64,000 nucleotides of DNA from OFTM10 sp964196195 (GTDB lineage Bacteria > Actinomycetota > Acidimicrobiia > Acidimicrobiales > Aldehydirespiratoraceae): assembly GCA_964196195.1 (NCBI GenBank), contig CAXMSE010000041.1:1-64000 (forward strand), given 5' to 3'. Made by a program: the position numbers and the translations under genes. Below, one piece after another: positions 36,016-44,633 of this stretch. Numbering within the stretch: the first letter of the stretch is position 1; each line of letters starts with the position of its first letter. The notes below the pieces were generated by a model. That model had not been told where the DNA came from. It ran no database searches and saw only the letters and a list, made by a program, of their open reading frames with translations.

Positions 36016-36070
36016 AACGCCGCACGTTTCACTCTGAGTAGCTGGTAAAGAGGCAGTAGCTGAGGCGGCT

Positions 36071-36880
36071 TCATCCATCAATCCCGAACACGTTGGCCGG
36101 TGAGGTTCCCGCCAAGTCAAACGCAGCGGGGTCGCCCGGGGCGGGCCCCGTGATCGCCCACGTGACGCCGAGGTCTTCGAGCAATCGGTACGACAACTCC
36201 TCGGTCGGCCGCGCGATCACGTCGAATCCGTCGAGGGAGCCTCGCTCCTGGACGACGAGGTCCAACATCGCCCGAAGATCGGTTTCGGTCACCTCGATCG
36301 GGAAGAGGCCGTCGTACCGAGCGGCTCGCAGCACGGGCTTGCGTGCCGGCCCGCGGGCAGCGAACCACATCGGGATCCGGGGTTGCTGTGCCGGTCGGGG
36401 CAACGCCGTCACGCGGTCAGCGATGAAGTGCTCACCGTGGAAGTCGACCTCCTTACCAGACCACAGGCGAGACAATAGTTCGGCACCCTCGTCGAGACGG
36501 ACGCCACGCTCGCGGGCATCGACCACCTCACCGAACGCGCTCAGCTCGCGGGTCGTGTCGACGCCCAGGCCGAGTCCGAGAGTGAGTCGCCCGCCGGACA
36601 AGTGATCGAGCGTCGTGCATTCGCGCGCCAGCTTGATCGGTCGGCGGCGCGTAATCGGAGTGACCATGGGCCCGAGCCGGACTCGTTCGGTCGCAACGGC
36701 CATCGCCGCCATTGCGACCCACGGGTCGGCCGTCTCCTGCGGGTCGTCCGGCCGGCGGAGCACGTGGTCCCAGAGAAAGACTGCGTCCCAACCGGCTCGC
36801 TCGGCCGTGATCGCGAGATCGACCAGTGCGGCAGGGTCGGCAAGGTCACCGTACGGTGGAATCGTCAATGCGTGTTGCAC
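36071..36880 (-). CDS. LLM-class (F420-dependent-like) oxidoreductase
   Basis: About 269 residues from a GTG at 36880, with GAGG 8 bases upstream; GTG at 36886 is possible. Luciferase-like fold: TIPPYGDLADPAALVDLA, AERAGWDAVFLWDHVL, VAMAAMAVATERVRLGPMVTP, and RLTLGLGLGVD (the common GRxxLGxGxG). Then PRIPMWFAARG and ARYDGLFP follow. Typical of actinobacterial F420 enzymes, substrate unknown. It is the only gene between B1 and B2, whose halves together make one full repeat. Confidence 0.82.
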   Translation of the reverse strand: MQHALTIPPYGDLADPAALVDLAITAERAGWDAVFLWDHVLRRPDDPQETADPWVAMAAMAVATERVRLGPMVTPITRRRPIKLARECTTLDHLSGGRLTLGLGLGVDTTRELSAFGEVVDARERGVRLDEGAELLSRLWSGKEVDFHGEHFIADRVTALPRPAQQPRIPMWFAARGPARKPVLRAARYDGLFPIEVTETDLRAMLDLVVQERGSLDGFDVIARPTEELSYRLLEDLGVTWAITGPAPGDPAAFDLAGTSPANVFGIDG

Positions 36881-36924
36881 TCCCACAGCCTCGCCGATCG
36901 CGCAGTCGCGCTGTGTGACACACC

Positions 36925-37080
36925 TACTCGATGCCTTCGAAGATGTCGTGGGTCTGATCTGGACTTGTCCACAGATATCCGCCCTGGCCGTTTCTGCTCG
37001 CTGATCTGGGGAAACGTTGTCCACTGAAGCCCGCCGGGCACCGCTTGGTATCCCTACTCCGAGGGAAAAGTAGGGGCGAA
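36925..37080 (-). repeat. Repeat B2 (right half of core plus tail, hairpin and DnaA-box-like words)
   Basis: It starts TACTCGA and jumps directly to TGCCTTCGAAGATGTCGTGG, lacking the ~50 bp found in B3-B5. The tail follows: TTGTCCACA at 36965-36973, a second TTGTCCACT at 37017-37025, and the hairpin CCCTACT (37052-37058)/AGTAGGG (37069-37075). The tail is shared with B3 and B4. Confidence 0.8.
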
Positions 37081-37210
37081 GGTGGCGATCGACGATCAAC
37101 ACGAGACGCCGCACGAGTGATGACCGACAGCATCGGGGGTCATCTCGGAGGGGCGTCTCGTACCCCAAGTCCACTACCGCGATCCGACTGGATCGCCCTG
37201 CCAGCGGCGG

Positions 37211-37289
37211 CGCCGCATCGAGGGCACCAACAAGCTGCTCCAAGTCCTACGAAGAGAGTCGCCCACGGCTTCACCAACCCCGACAACAG
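37211..37289 (+). pseudogene. Remnant of a transposase C-terminus (ISL3-like), frameshifted
   Basis: The plus strand reads RRIEGTNKLLQVLRR and, after a 2-base shift near 37254, VAHGFTNPDN. Together these resemble the end of ISL3-type transposases (EGTN..LxxxLRRxAxGFxN). No rest of the gene or inverted repeats were found. It lies in the 400-bp stretch between repeat B2 and the end of the large ATPase gene, which otherwise holds nothing convincing. Confidence 0.5.
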
Positions 37290-37488
37290 CGGACCCGAAC
37301 CCCACAAAATGGCGCAGGGCCCGGTTTTTGACATCGTCGATTCAGCTTCGGGCGAGGCGGTCGACCTTGTGCACGATGAGGCTTCGACAGAGACAACGTG
37401 CCGTCCAAGATTCAAACCCGGACACACCGATTGGAAATTTGACCGGGCTGGTCTGGTCGATTCTGTTCTGAGAACCACGGTTGCGGAT

Positions 37489-40400
37489 TCAGCGCCGCAC
37501 GAGGTCGGCTTGGAGCGCCTCGCCACGCTCTGCCCATCCGACCATCTCGAGCTCCGCAGCGACCGGCAAGGTGGTTCGCATCAGCTCCTCAGCTTCGTTG
37601 AGATCCGTATCGAATCCTCTGTTCAACAAGAGCTCGCCAAGCTCGATCCGATAGATCACCGGAAAGATTCGTGCCCTGGACGCATCGACGATCTCGAGTG
37701 CCAGGCGCAGATCCGCGATCGCTCCATCGATGTCGCCGACTGCTGCGCGGGCGTAAGCCAGTATGTGGCGCATCGGTCCGTTGATGCCGATGCAGTAGTG
37801 GGCAAACTCGTCGGCATAGGGTTCGAACGTCTCGATCAGGCTTCGACCGATTGCCTCATCGTCGAGAAAGCGCGCGCATCTCGCCATGTTGTAGGCGGAA
37901 GTAAACCAGAATGCGTCCCTGGACGGCGACTCGAATTCATCGAGACTATAGAGTTCGATTAACTCGCGGCATTCGTCTGCCCGTTCCTCGGTCGCGAGGT
38001 AAGCCGCCTGAGTCGCGCGCCATGCGGGCGTCCCCGGATATCGGTCGGCCAGTTGGCCCGCCAGCTCCGAGTTGCCGAAGGTTGGGCTTCTGGACGCACC
38101 GATCAACGCCGATACGGCCGCCCACCAAGTATCGGCATCGACTGCGCCGATCTCAATTCCAAACTCGAACGCCGAATCGTTTTCTTCAGTCGCTCTTTGA
38201 AGGTCGCCATCGTAGATATGGAACTGAACCGTCTGTGAGCGTGCACTCCACTGGGCCATGGGGCCGGCCTCATCTGCCGCGATCGTCTGGAGTTCACGCG
38301 CCACCGAGCCAGCCCTTTCCAGGTCGCCGCGCGAGAGCAAGTTCCAATTCAGAGCTATCCGGTTGATAACGCGCAGGTTGGGATCTCCGCAACGGTCCGC
38401 TGCCGCCACTGCGCGCTGGGCGCGCTCGAGGCCGCTGGTCCAGCGTTCCGGCACAAGATCGGTCATGCGGGTGGTTCCGAGCACCCATGCCTCGGTTAGG
38501 TCGTCGTCGATCTCTTCGAGAAGCCCGATGGCGTGGTCGACCAGATCGAGGCGCTCCTCTCGTCGGTCCGGGTCAAATGTCAGCTCGGCCGCGAGGAGCG
38601 CCTCGATTCGGGCGCGCTCGGCTACTGAACGCCCGTCAAGACGTGCAAGTGCAGCTTCGAGATGGGTGATCCGTTCGTTGTCGATCTGGCCGATGCTGCT
38701 GATGAAGCCGCGTGAGTTCGCAAGTGCCACCCGAATGACGAGTTCGTCATCATCGGCCGAGACCGCGTCAGCCCCAACGGTGAGCAGCACTTCACGAAAC
38801 GTTGCGTCGCCCTGGTCACGCAGGACCTCACCGACCCCGCAACGCGCGAGAAGATATCTGTGATCGAGCGGCTCGGCGTCGTCCTCCTCGAGCAGCTCGA
38901 TCGCCTTGTCATAGAGGCCCTGGGCTTCGCCGAGCGCTCGAGTTTCGAGCGCCTGGTCGGCTGCGGAGAGGACGTAGCTGATGGCGTCGCTCAGGTCGCC
39001 GCCTCGAGGCCCCGCCTCAACCGCGTGGTGAGCCAGCGCCGCAAAATCGTTGGGTGACGACTTCGCAAGGAGGTCGGTTACTCGCCGGTGCACGCGCCGA
39101 CGTCGACTCGCCGACAACTCATCGTAGAGAGACGTCCTGACCAGGGCGTGTGCGAACCTGAACCGGTAGGCGTCGACCTCCTCTACGAGACGGGCACGAG
39201 TTGCCTCGTCGATCGCGTCGAGCAACGGATCCTCGTCCATGCCGGCGAGCTCGCCCAGCATCTCAAGGTCGAACTCGCGACCAAGAACCGACGCAGCACG
39301 CAGGATGTCATTCGCGTCGTCAGACAGACGCGACAGGCGCTGGCCGACCACGTCACGCACGCCTTCTGGCACGTCGATCTTGTCGGGATCAGGCACGACC
39401 CATCGTCCGTTGAGGAAGCGCACTCCGCCACTTTCGATGAGGTGCCGCAGTACCTCGGCGACGAAGAACGGATTGCCCTCGGTCTCGGCGTGGGCGCGGA
39501 TCGCGACCTGGGTCGCGGCATCGTCGAGTGGATGTCCTGCGGCTTGCTGAACCATCTCTATGACCTCATCGAGATCGAGTGGGTCAACCGGTATTCGACG
39601 CACCCCGTCGATCCGCCGAAGATCGCCGAGAACCGACGAGAGAGGATGGGAGCGATCGACGTCGGTGTCGCGGTAGGTAGCGATCACCAGTAGCCGAACA
39701 CCCTCGAGGCCCGCAGCGTGGCGGACGACTTGCATCAACATGAGCAGCGTCGGCTTGGTCGCCCAATGGATGTCGTCGAGAACTATCACCAGCCCGGTTT
39801 CGCGAGCCGTCTCCACGATCCAAGACGAGACAGCTTCGAACAGCCTGTGCTCCTCAGTGCGCGGATCGGACGACACCGGGTTCGCCAGCTCGGCCTGTCG
39901 CGACGCCAGATCGGGAACCAAGCGCACAAGCTCACCGGGCAGGCGACCGAGAGGGAGATCGACGCTGTGCCTGGTCTGCCAGTCGAGGGCTTCTACAAAG
40001 GGCTGGTAGGGAACCTTCAGCTCATCATCGCAGCGACCGAACAGCACGATCGCGCCCGAGTCGGTTGCCTCCATTGCGATCTCGTAGGCGGTGCGCGTCT
40101 TGCCGATGCCAGGTTCACCTACGAGCAGTGCGGTCCGCGGGCCTTTCAACTTGGTCTCGTCCCACAGATCGCGCAGCGCGTCGCGAACGTCGCTGCGCCC
40201 GACGTAGGCCCCACCTGTGCCGGGCACGAGCGCCGGGGGGAATGGCACAAGAGCATCGGATGACGCGATCGACAGCGGGGCCCAAGTGACGCTGCAACTC
40301 TCGACCGGATCCGGCAGGCCCTTGAGGTCGAGAGCGCCGAACGATTCGAACTTGAAGCCCCCCCTGCCGCGAGCCAACGCCCGGACGAGGTCGGCCACGA

Positions 40401-40797
40401 GTATCTGTCGACCCTGGGCTGCTCCGCAGAGTCGTGCTGCCTCATTGACCGCAGTGCCAAAACAGTCGTCTCCCTCGAAGCTGACGTCGCCGACCGATGC
40501 CCCCACGCGGATCTCGATCGGCTCGGGGAGATTGGGCCCGAGCGCAGTGACACCCTGCTGGGACGCAATACCGGCAGCGACCGCGTCAGCGGCAGACTCG
40601 AAAACGGCCATGAGCCCATCGCCGAGCGACTTGACGACTCGCCCGTTGTTGACCTCGATGGCGTCTTGGACGACAGCGTCGTGCGTGCGACGAAGTTCAT
40701 CGGCGCGTTCCTCACCCAACCGAGTGCGCAGCTCAGTCGAACCGACCAGGTCTGTGAACAACACGGTGGCTGTGCTGGTCGCTTGTTCGGTCCCCAT
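37489..40797 (-). CDS. Adenylate/guanylate cyclase-domain AAA ATPase regulator
   Basis: 1102 residues. The N-terminal class III cyclase homology domain has TATVLFTDLVGSTELRTRLG, VVKSLGDGLMAVFESAADAV and FGTAVNEAARLCGAAQG. The AAA/ORC-like ATPase has Walker A LLVGEPGIGKTRTAYEIA and Walker B TGLVIVLDDIHWA. A long helical TPR-type C-terminal half follows. Such proteins are large signal-transduction ATPases, and ligands are unknown. It is a different subfamily from the NB-ARC type genes at 7775 and 44634, but has the same logic of cyclase + STAND ATPase + repeats. It is the main cargo between B2 and B3. Confidence 0.85.
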   Translation of the reverse strand: MGTEQATSTATVLFTDLVGSTELRTRLGEERADELRRTHDAVVQDAIEVNNGRVVKSLGDGLMAVFESAADAVAAGIASQQGVTALGPNLPEPIEIRVGASVGDVSFEGDDCFGTAVNEAARLCGAAQGRQILVADLVRALARGRGGFKFESFGALDLKGLPDPVESCSVTWAPLSIASSDALVPFPPALVPGTGGAYVGRSDVRDALRDLWDETKLKGPRTALLVGEPGIGKTRTAYEIAMEATDSGAIVLFGRCDDELKVPYQPFVEALDWQTRHSVDLPLGRLPGELVRLVPDLASRQAELANPVSSDPRTEEHRLFEAVSSWIVETARETGLVIVLDDIHWATKPTLLMLMQVVRHAAGLEGVRLLVIATYRDTDVDRSHPLSSVLGDLRRIDGVRRIPVDPLDLDEVIEMVQQAAGHPLDDAATQVAIRAHAETEGNPFFVAEVLRHLIESGGVRFLNGRWVVPDPDKIDVPEGVRDVVGQRLSRLSDDANDILRAASVLGREFDLEMLGELAGMDEDPLLDAIDEATRARLVEEVDAYRFRFAHALVRTSLYDELSASRRRRVHRRVTDLLAKSSPNDFAALAHHAVEAGPRGGDLSDAISYVLSAADQALETRALGEAQGLYDKAIELLEEDDAEPLDHRYLLARCGVGEVLRDQGDATFREVLLTVGADAVSADDDELVIRVALANSRGFISSIGQIDNERITHLEAALARLDGRSVAERARIEALLAAELTFDPDRREERLDLVDHAIGLLEEIDDDLTEAWVLGTTRMTDLVPERWTSGLERAQRAVAAADRCGDPNLRVINRIALNWNLLSRGDLERAGSVARELQTIAADEAGPMAQWSARSQTVQFHIYDGDLQRATEENDSAFEFGIEIGAVDADTWWAAVSALIGASRSPTFGNSELAGQLADRYPGTPAWRATQAAYLATEERADECRELIELYSLDEFESPSRDAFWFTSAYNMARCARFLDDEAIGRSLIETFEPYADEFAHYCIGINGPMRHILAYARAAVGDIDGAIADLRLALEIVDASRARIFPVIYRIELGELLLNRGFDTDLNEAEELMRTTLPVAAELEMVGWAERGEALQADLVRR

Positions 40798-40979
40798 GAG
40801 GAAACGCTACCTCCCGGTAACGATTCGACCGGCATCTCAGCGCCGAGCGAACCGGCAACTCGGGATGGATCTGCCATTGGTCGCCGTGGGTATTGACAGC
40901 TGAGCGACCATCGGCGCGATGATCTGGGACAACTGGCGGTTCTTGCATTCAGCCTCGGGATCGCCGCCCGCTCAACGTC

Positions 40980-41340
40980 GTGGTCGTGCGGATCCGAGAC
41001 GACGCCGGCCGCATCGCCGCGACTGCCTCATTTGCGAAACCGGCCACGGGCATGGACACGATCTCGGCGCTTATATCGAGCACGGATCTCAGCCATCTGG
41101 ACAGAACGCGTGTCGTGGAAAGGCCGCCTGCCGATGGTCTCGATCCGGCGCTCCGCGCTCGAGTGGAGGCAAAGCGCCGGCGCATTCTCAAGGACGAGGT
41201 CTGCTCGACGCCGAGCCGTCGTGACACAGCGGGGAGAGGTCAGCGTCGCGGAAGCGTTCTTCGACGAGCTCAACGCAATGACCCCAGATCAACGCGCGCC
41301 AGCATTCGATGACGGAACCGTCCACGACCCGGCAAACTCC
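40980..41340 (+). other. Possible decayed small ORF
   Basis: From a GTG at 40980 one frame gives MDTISALISSTDLSHLDRT and DPALRARVEAKRRRILKDE, coding-like. Near 41228 a different frame continues as GEVSVAEAFFDELNAMTPDQ. This suggests a small gene broken by a frameshift, or two chance ORFs. It runs against the strand of the array. No family recognised. The remaining sequence from 40798 to 41443 shows nothing else apart from a palindrome. Confidence 0.25.
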
Positions 41341-41399
41341 CTGAGGGGCTCCGAAACCGGATCATGGAGACGGGCATGCCATGCCGAGGATCATCGACC

Positions 41400-41419
41400 G
41401 ACGTCCCCGCGGGGACGTC
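41400..41419. other. Perfect 20-bp palindrome
   Basis: GACGTCCCCGCGGGGACGTC is a perfect 10+10 inverted repeat, directly followed by a further CCCCGC. It lies 24 bp left of repeat B3. It could be a strong hairpin (terminator-like without a T run) or a protein site. Confidence 0.5.
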
Positions 41420-41442
41420 CCCGCAACTGGTCGAGAAGGGAG

Positions 41443-41650
41443 CTACTCGATTCGCAGGCCGGAAATGGCCCGGCTGATCACGAGCTGCTGGATCTGTTCG
41501 GTGCCTTCGAAGATGTCGTGGGTCTGATTTGGAGTTGTCCACAGATGTCCGTTGGTGCCGTTTGTGTCTGCTGACCTGGGGAAATGCCGACCGACGCCGT
41601 CCGCTGGTTACCTCTGGGTATCCCTACTCCGAAGCGAAAGTAGGGGTGAA
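41443..41650 (-). repeat. Repeat B3 (full core, tail and hairpin)
   Basis: The minus strand encodes THDIFEGTEQIQQLVISRAI then SGLRIE and TAG. The core is continuous (GAGCTGCTGGATCTGTTCGG, then TGCCTTCGAAGATG). The tail has TTGTCCACA at 41535-41543 and the hairpin CCCTACT (41622-41628)/AGTAGGG (41639-41645). The stop codon of larC begins only 8 bases past the hairpin. Confidence 0.88.
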
Positions 41651-41652
41651 AG

Positions 41653-42840
41653 TCAGCGATGGCAACCGTCTGACTGCTCCTGCCATGCGAGCAGCGCCTC
41701 CGTTGCGAGCAACCGAAGGGATATCCCAGTCGAAGCGGCCAGCACAGCCAGATCGGCATGTTCGGGTTTGGCGCCGTGAGGTCCGACCTTGACCGAAACT
41801 GTCGCCCCGCGAAGCTCGACCGTGGTGGTCGACCGTTGCAGCTCCTCCTTCTCGACGCGGCTCGTGCGTGAACCGAGTGAGCCAGTCTCGGTGGCCAGCA
41901 CCGACCGTAGGGCAGGGACGAGGTCGGGCCGGCACAGCACTCGAACCTCGTGACCGGGGCGGCCCTTCTTCATCACAACTGGCACGACCCATGCGTCATC
42001 CGCTCCCGCGCCGAGCAGGCGGCTGATCGTGTGCGCGAGCACCTCAGGGGTGATGTCGTCGACGTTGGTCTCGATGAGCGCCGCTTCGACGAGTGCGCTG
42101 TCCAGACCGCCGTCGATGAGCGCCACCGACACAACGTTCGGATGAGTCGACGGATCCCGTTGGCCGGCGCCGCGAGCGGAGGGACCCAGTCGGCCATCGG
42201 GGATCTGACCCCACTCGGTCGCCAGCGTCGTGAGCAGGGCGGCCCCCGTCGGCGTGCACGTTTCACCTTCGTGGTCGAGGCGTCGCACGGGGCAGCCGTC
42301 CAGCAGAGCGAACGTCGCCGGCGCAGGGAGCGGCAACGTGCCGTGGGCAGCTTCCACAGTTCCATAGCCAAGCCCTACCGGTGCCACAACAACGCGCTCG
42401 ATCGGACCCTTCACACGGACGACCGCGTCGAATAGAAGCCAAACACCGACGATGTCGATGATGGCGTCGATGGCGCCGACTTCGTGAAAGCGCACCTCGT
42501 CGATGTGGACCCCGTGCTGAGCCGCCTCGACCTCACCGAGGCGACGGAAACTGCGGCGGGCCCCAGCGGCGACCCGGTCGGGCAGTTCGGCCTCGACCAG
42601 GAGACCGTCGATCGCGCTCCAGGGGCGGCCGTGTTCACTGACGGGCGCGTCGACCTGCACTCGCGTCGCGGTGAGACCGTTGCGGATGGTGGTGCCGACC
42701 TTGACCGCGTACCCGTCGAGACCGAGCCCCTCGAGCGGAGCAAGCTCGCGCTCCGGGTCGTCGAGCAACCCGGCGAATGCGCCGAGCAGCATGTCGCCCG
42801 AGGCGCCGAAGGTGGGGTCGATCCACAGATGGGTGCTCAC
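41653..42840 (-). CDS. larC: Nickel pincer cofactor biosynthesis protein LarC
   Basis: 395 residues from a GTG at 42840 that overlaps the larB stop (GTGA). LarC inserts nickel into the pincer nucleotide cofactor. Signatures: LWIDPTFGASGDMLLGAFAGLLDD, HEVGAIDAIIDIVGVW, VGLGYGTVEAAHGTLPLPAPAT (in parts), CTPTGAALLTTLA and NVDDITPEVLAHTI. In some bacteria larC needs a programmed frameshift (larC1/larC2); here it is one continuous frame. Last gene of the lar operon, ending at repeat B3. Confidence 0.93.
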   Translation of the reverse strand: MSTHLWIDPTFGASGDMLLGAFAGLLDDPERELAPLEGLGLDGYAVKVGTTIRNGLTATRVQVDAPVSEHGRPWSAIDGLLVEAELPDRVAAGARRSFRRLGEVEAAQHGVHIDEVRFHEVGAIDAIIDIVGVWLLFDAVVRVKGPIERVVVAPVGLGYGTVEAAHGTLPLPAPATFALLDGCPVRRLDHEGETCTPTGAALLTTLATEWGQIPDGRLGPSARGAGQRDPSTHPNVVSVALIDGGLDSALVEAALIETNVDDITPEVLAHTISRLLGAGADDAWVVPVVMKKGRPGHEVRVLCRPDLVPALRSVLATETGSLGSRTSRVEKEELQRSTTTVELRGATVSVKVGPHGAKPEHADLAVLAASTGISLRLLATEALLAWQEQSDGCHR

Positions 42841-43502
42841 TGTCCACCCGCTGAGTGCAGTCGACTCATCCGATGCGCTGCACAGGCAGCGCCGTAACCG
42901 TTGTCGATGCCGACGACGGTTATGCCCGGAGCGCACGACGCAACCATCGACAGCAGGGCCGTCGCCCCCTCGAACGACGCGCCGTAACCCACCGAGGTGG
43001 GCACAGCGATGATCGGCTGTGCCACCAGCCCAGCGAGCACGGTGGGCAGCGAGCCCTCCATGCCGGCAATCGCGACGATGGCGTTGGCGGGTTCGAGTGA
43101 CGGCAGCGCATCGGTCAGGCGCTGGAGGCCGGCAACACCGACGTCGGCCGAGCTCACGGTGGCGTGGCCCAGTGCTTCGAGGGTCAGGAGAGCTTCGTGG
43201 GCGACAGGGAGATCCGACGTCCCTGCCGCGACCACCGCGACGGTGAACCCGCTGGAGGGCCGATGCCGCCACGTGAGCGTGGATCCGCGCACTGCTGTCG
43301 GGCCAAACTCGCCAAGCACCTCGAGCTGTTCCAGCGTCGCACGAGTGGCGACGATTGCGTCACCGGTGGTCTCGTCGGTGAGAAGTTCCTCGATGATGGC
43401 CACACACTGGGCCGTCGTCTTGCCGTGGCAGTAGATCCCCTCGGGCATGCCGATGCGTCGGGTGCGATCGAGATCGAGCCGAATCTCCGGATCTAACGTC
43501 AC
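42837..43502 (-). CDS. larB: Pyridinium-3,5-biscarboxylic acid mononucleotide synthase LarB
   Basis: 221 residues from a GTG at 43502, which overlaps the larE stop (GTGA). LarB carboxylates and hydrolyses nicotinic acid adenine dinucleotide as the first step to the nickel pincer cofactor. Signatures: LDRTRRIGMPEGIYCHGKTTAQC, VVAAGTSDLPVAHEALLTLEALG (in parts), DVGVAGLQRL, VAIAGMEGSLPTVLAGLVAQPIIAVPTSVGYGAS (in parts), GIDNGYGAAC. The PurE-like fold is recognisable. Confidence 0.94.
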   Translation of the reverse strand: MTLDPEIRLDLDRTRRIGMPEGIYCHGKTTAQCVAIIEELLTDETTGDAIVATRATLEQLEVLGEFGPTAVRGSTLTWRHRPSSGFTVAVVAAGTSDLPVAHEALLTLEALGHATVSSADVGVAGLQRLTDALPSLEPANAIVAIAGMEGSLPTVLAGLVAQPIIAVPTSVGYGASFEGATALLSMVASCAPGITVVGIDNGYGAACAAHRMSRLHSAGGQ

Positions 43503-44296
43503 AGGAACAGTGCGTTGTTGAGGTTGCCGGAACGCAGGCCAGCGAGATCGAGGGTTACGTAGCTGTACCCGACGCCGCGCAGAGCGGCGTCGATCTCGGC
43601 GGCGGACTCGACGGCGCGTGTCAACTCGGTGGCCGGAACCTCGATGCGCGCTGTTTCGCCGTAGTGCCGGACCCGCACCTCGCCGAACCCCATGGACCGA
43701 AGCGCGACCTCCGCGCGATCCACCTTGGTGAGAAGGGCGACAGAGATCTCCGTGCCATACGGAATCCGAGAGGACAGACACGGCATGGCTGGACGATCCC
43801 AGACCTCGAGCCCCCACGCTCTCGCTAGCGACCGCACGTCGGCCTTGGTAAAGCCGGCCTCGACCAGCGGGAACCGGGCGCCGCGTTCGCGAGCCGCTTC
43901 CTGACCGGGACGGTGATCTCCAAGGTCGTCCACGTTGACCCCAAGCACGATTGCTGCCGACCGGAGCGCGGCGACAGGTTCCAACTGATCCATCAGTGCT
44001 GTCTTGCACCAGAAGCAGCGGTCCCCCTCATTGACCAAGTAACGTTCGTCGTGTAGCTCGTTGGTCGCCACGGCAACCCAGTCGAGGTCCCATCCCTCGG
44101 CGAGTCGACGGCAATGGGCCAGCTCACCCTCCGCCAGCGAACTGGAGGCCGCGGTGGCGAGCAGCACGTCCGCCCGGGGCAGGGCCCGGTGGGCGGCAGC
44201 CGCGACGACCGCCGAGTCGACACCACCCGAGAACGCGACGACCATCGGGCCAATCGCCCGGACTGCTTCGATGAGGTCAGCCTCGATCTCCTCCAC
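43499..44296 (-). CDS. larE: ATP-dependent sacrificial sulfur transferase LarE
   Basis: A 265-residue PP-loop enzyme: VVAFSGGVDSAVVAAAA near the N-terminus, NEGDRCFWCKTALMDQL, VLGVNVDDLGDHRPGQEAA, and the Cys-containing RPAMPCLSSRIPYG. The Cys in PCLSSR matches the sacrificial cysteine position of single-Cys LarE types (family knowledge; alignment not run). First gene of larE-larB-larC. LarA, the known cofactor user, is not in the window. Confidence 0.93.
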   Translation of the reverse strand: MEEIEADLIEAVRAIGPMVVAFSGGVDSAVVAAAAHRALPRADVLLATAASSSLAEGELAHCRRLAEGWDLDWVAVATNELHDERYLVNEGDRCFWCKTALMDQLEPVAALRSAAIVLGVNVDDLGDHRPGQEAARERGARFPLVEAGFTKADVRSLARAWGLEVWDRPAMPCLSSRIPYGTEISVALLTKVDRAEVALRSMGFGEVRVRHYGETARIEVPATELTRAVESAAEIDAALRGVGYSYVTLDLAGLRSGNLNNALFL

Positions 44297-44362
44297 CCCG
44301 GCAGGCTAGTTGCATGTGTGCCATACGTCGTGTGCGCAGGTCGGGCGCGGCACGAGAATGGC

Positions 44363-44568
44363 CTATTCGATGCGCAGGCCCGAGATAGCCCGACTGATCA
44401 CGAGCTGCTGGATCTGTTCGGTGCCTTCGAAGATGTCGTGGGTCTGATTCAGACTTGTCCACAGATGTCCGCTGGTGACGTTTCTGACCGGTGACCTGCG
44501 GAAATCTCGACTGTTGCTGCCCGCTGGCAACCGCTGGCCATCCCTACTCCAGAACGAAAGTAGGGATG
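44363..44568 (-). repeat. Repeat B4 (full core, tail and hairpin)
   Basis: The minus strand ends THDIFEGTEQIQQLVISRAI, SGLRIE and TAG. The tail has TTGTCCACA at 44455-44463 and the hairpin CCCTACT (44542-44548)/AGTAGGG (44559-44565). It sits between the start of larE (67 bp away) and the end of the cyclase-ATPase gene. Confidence 0.88.
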
Positions 44569-44633
44569 AACTGCTGGATCGCCCCGGATGCGCTGCTTCC
44601 CCGGCGACCGGAAATCCCAACGAAGAGTGAAGC

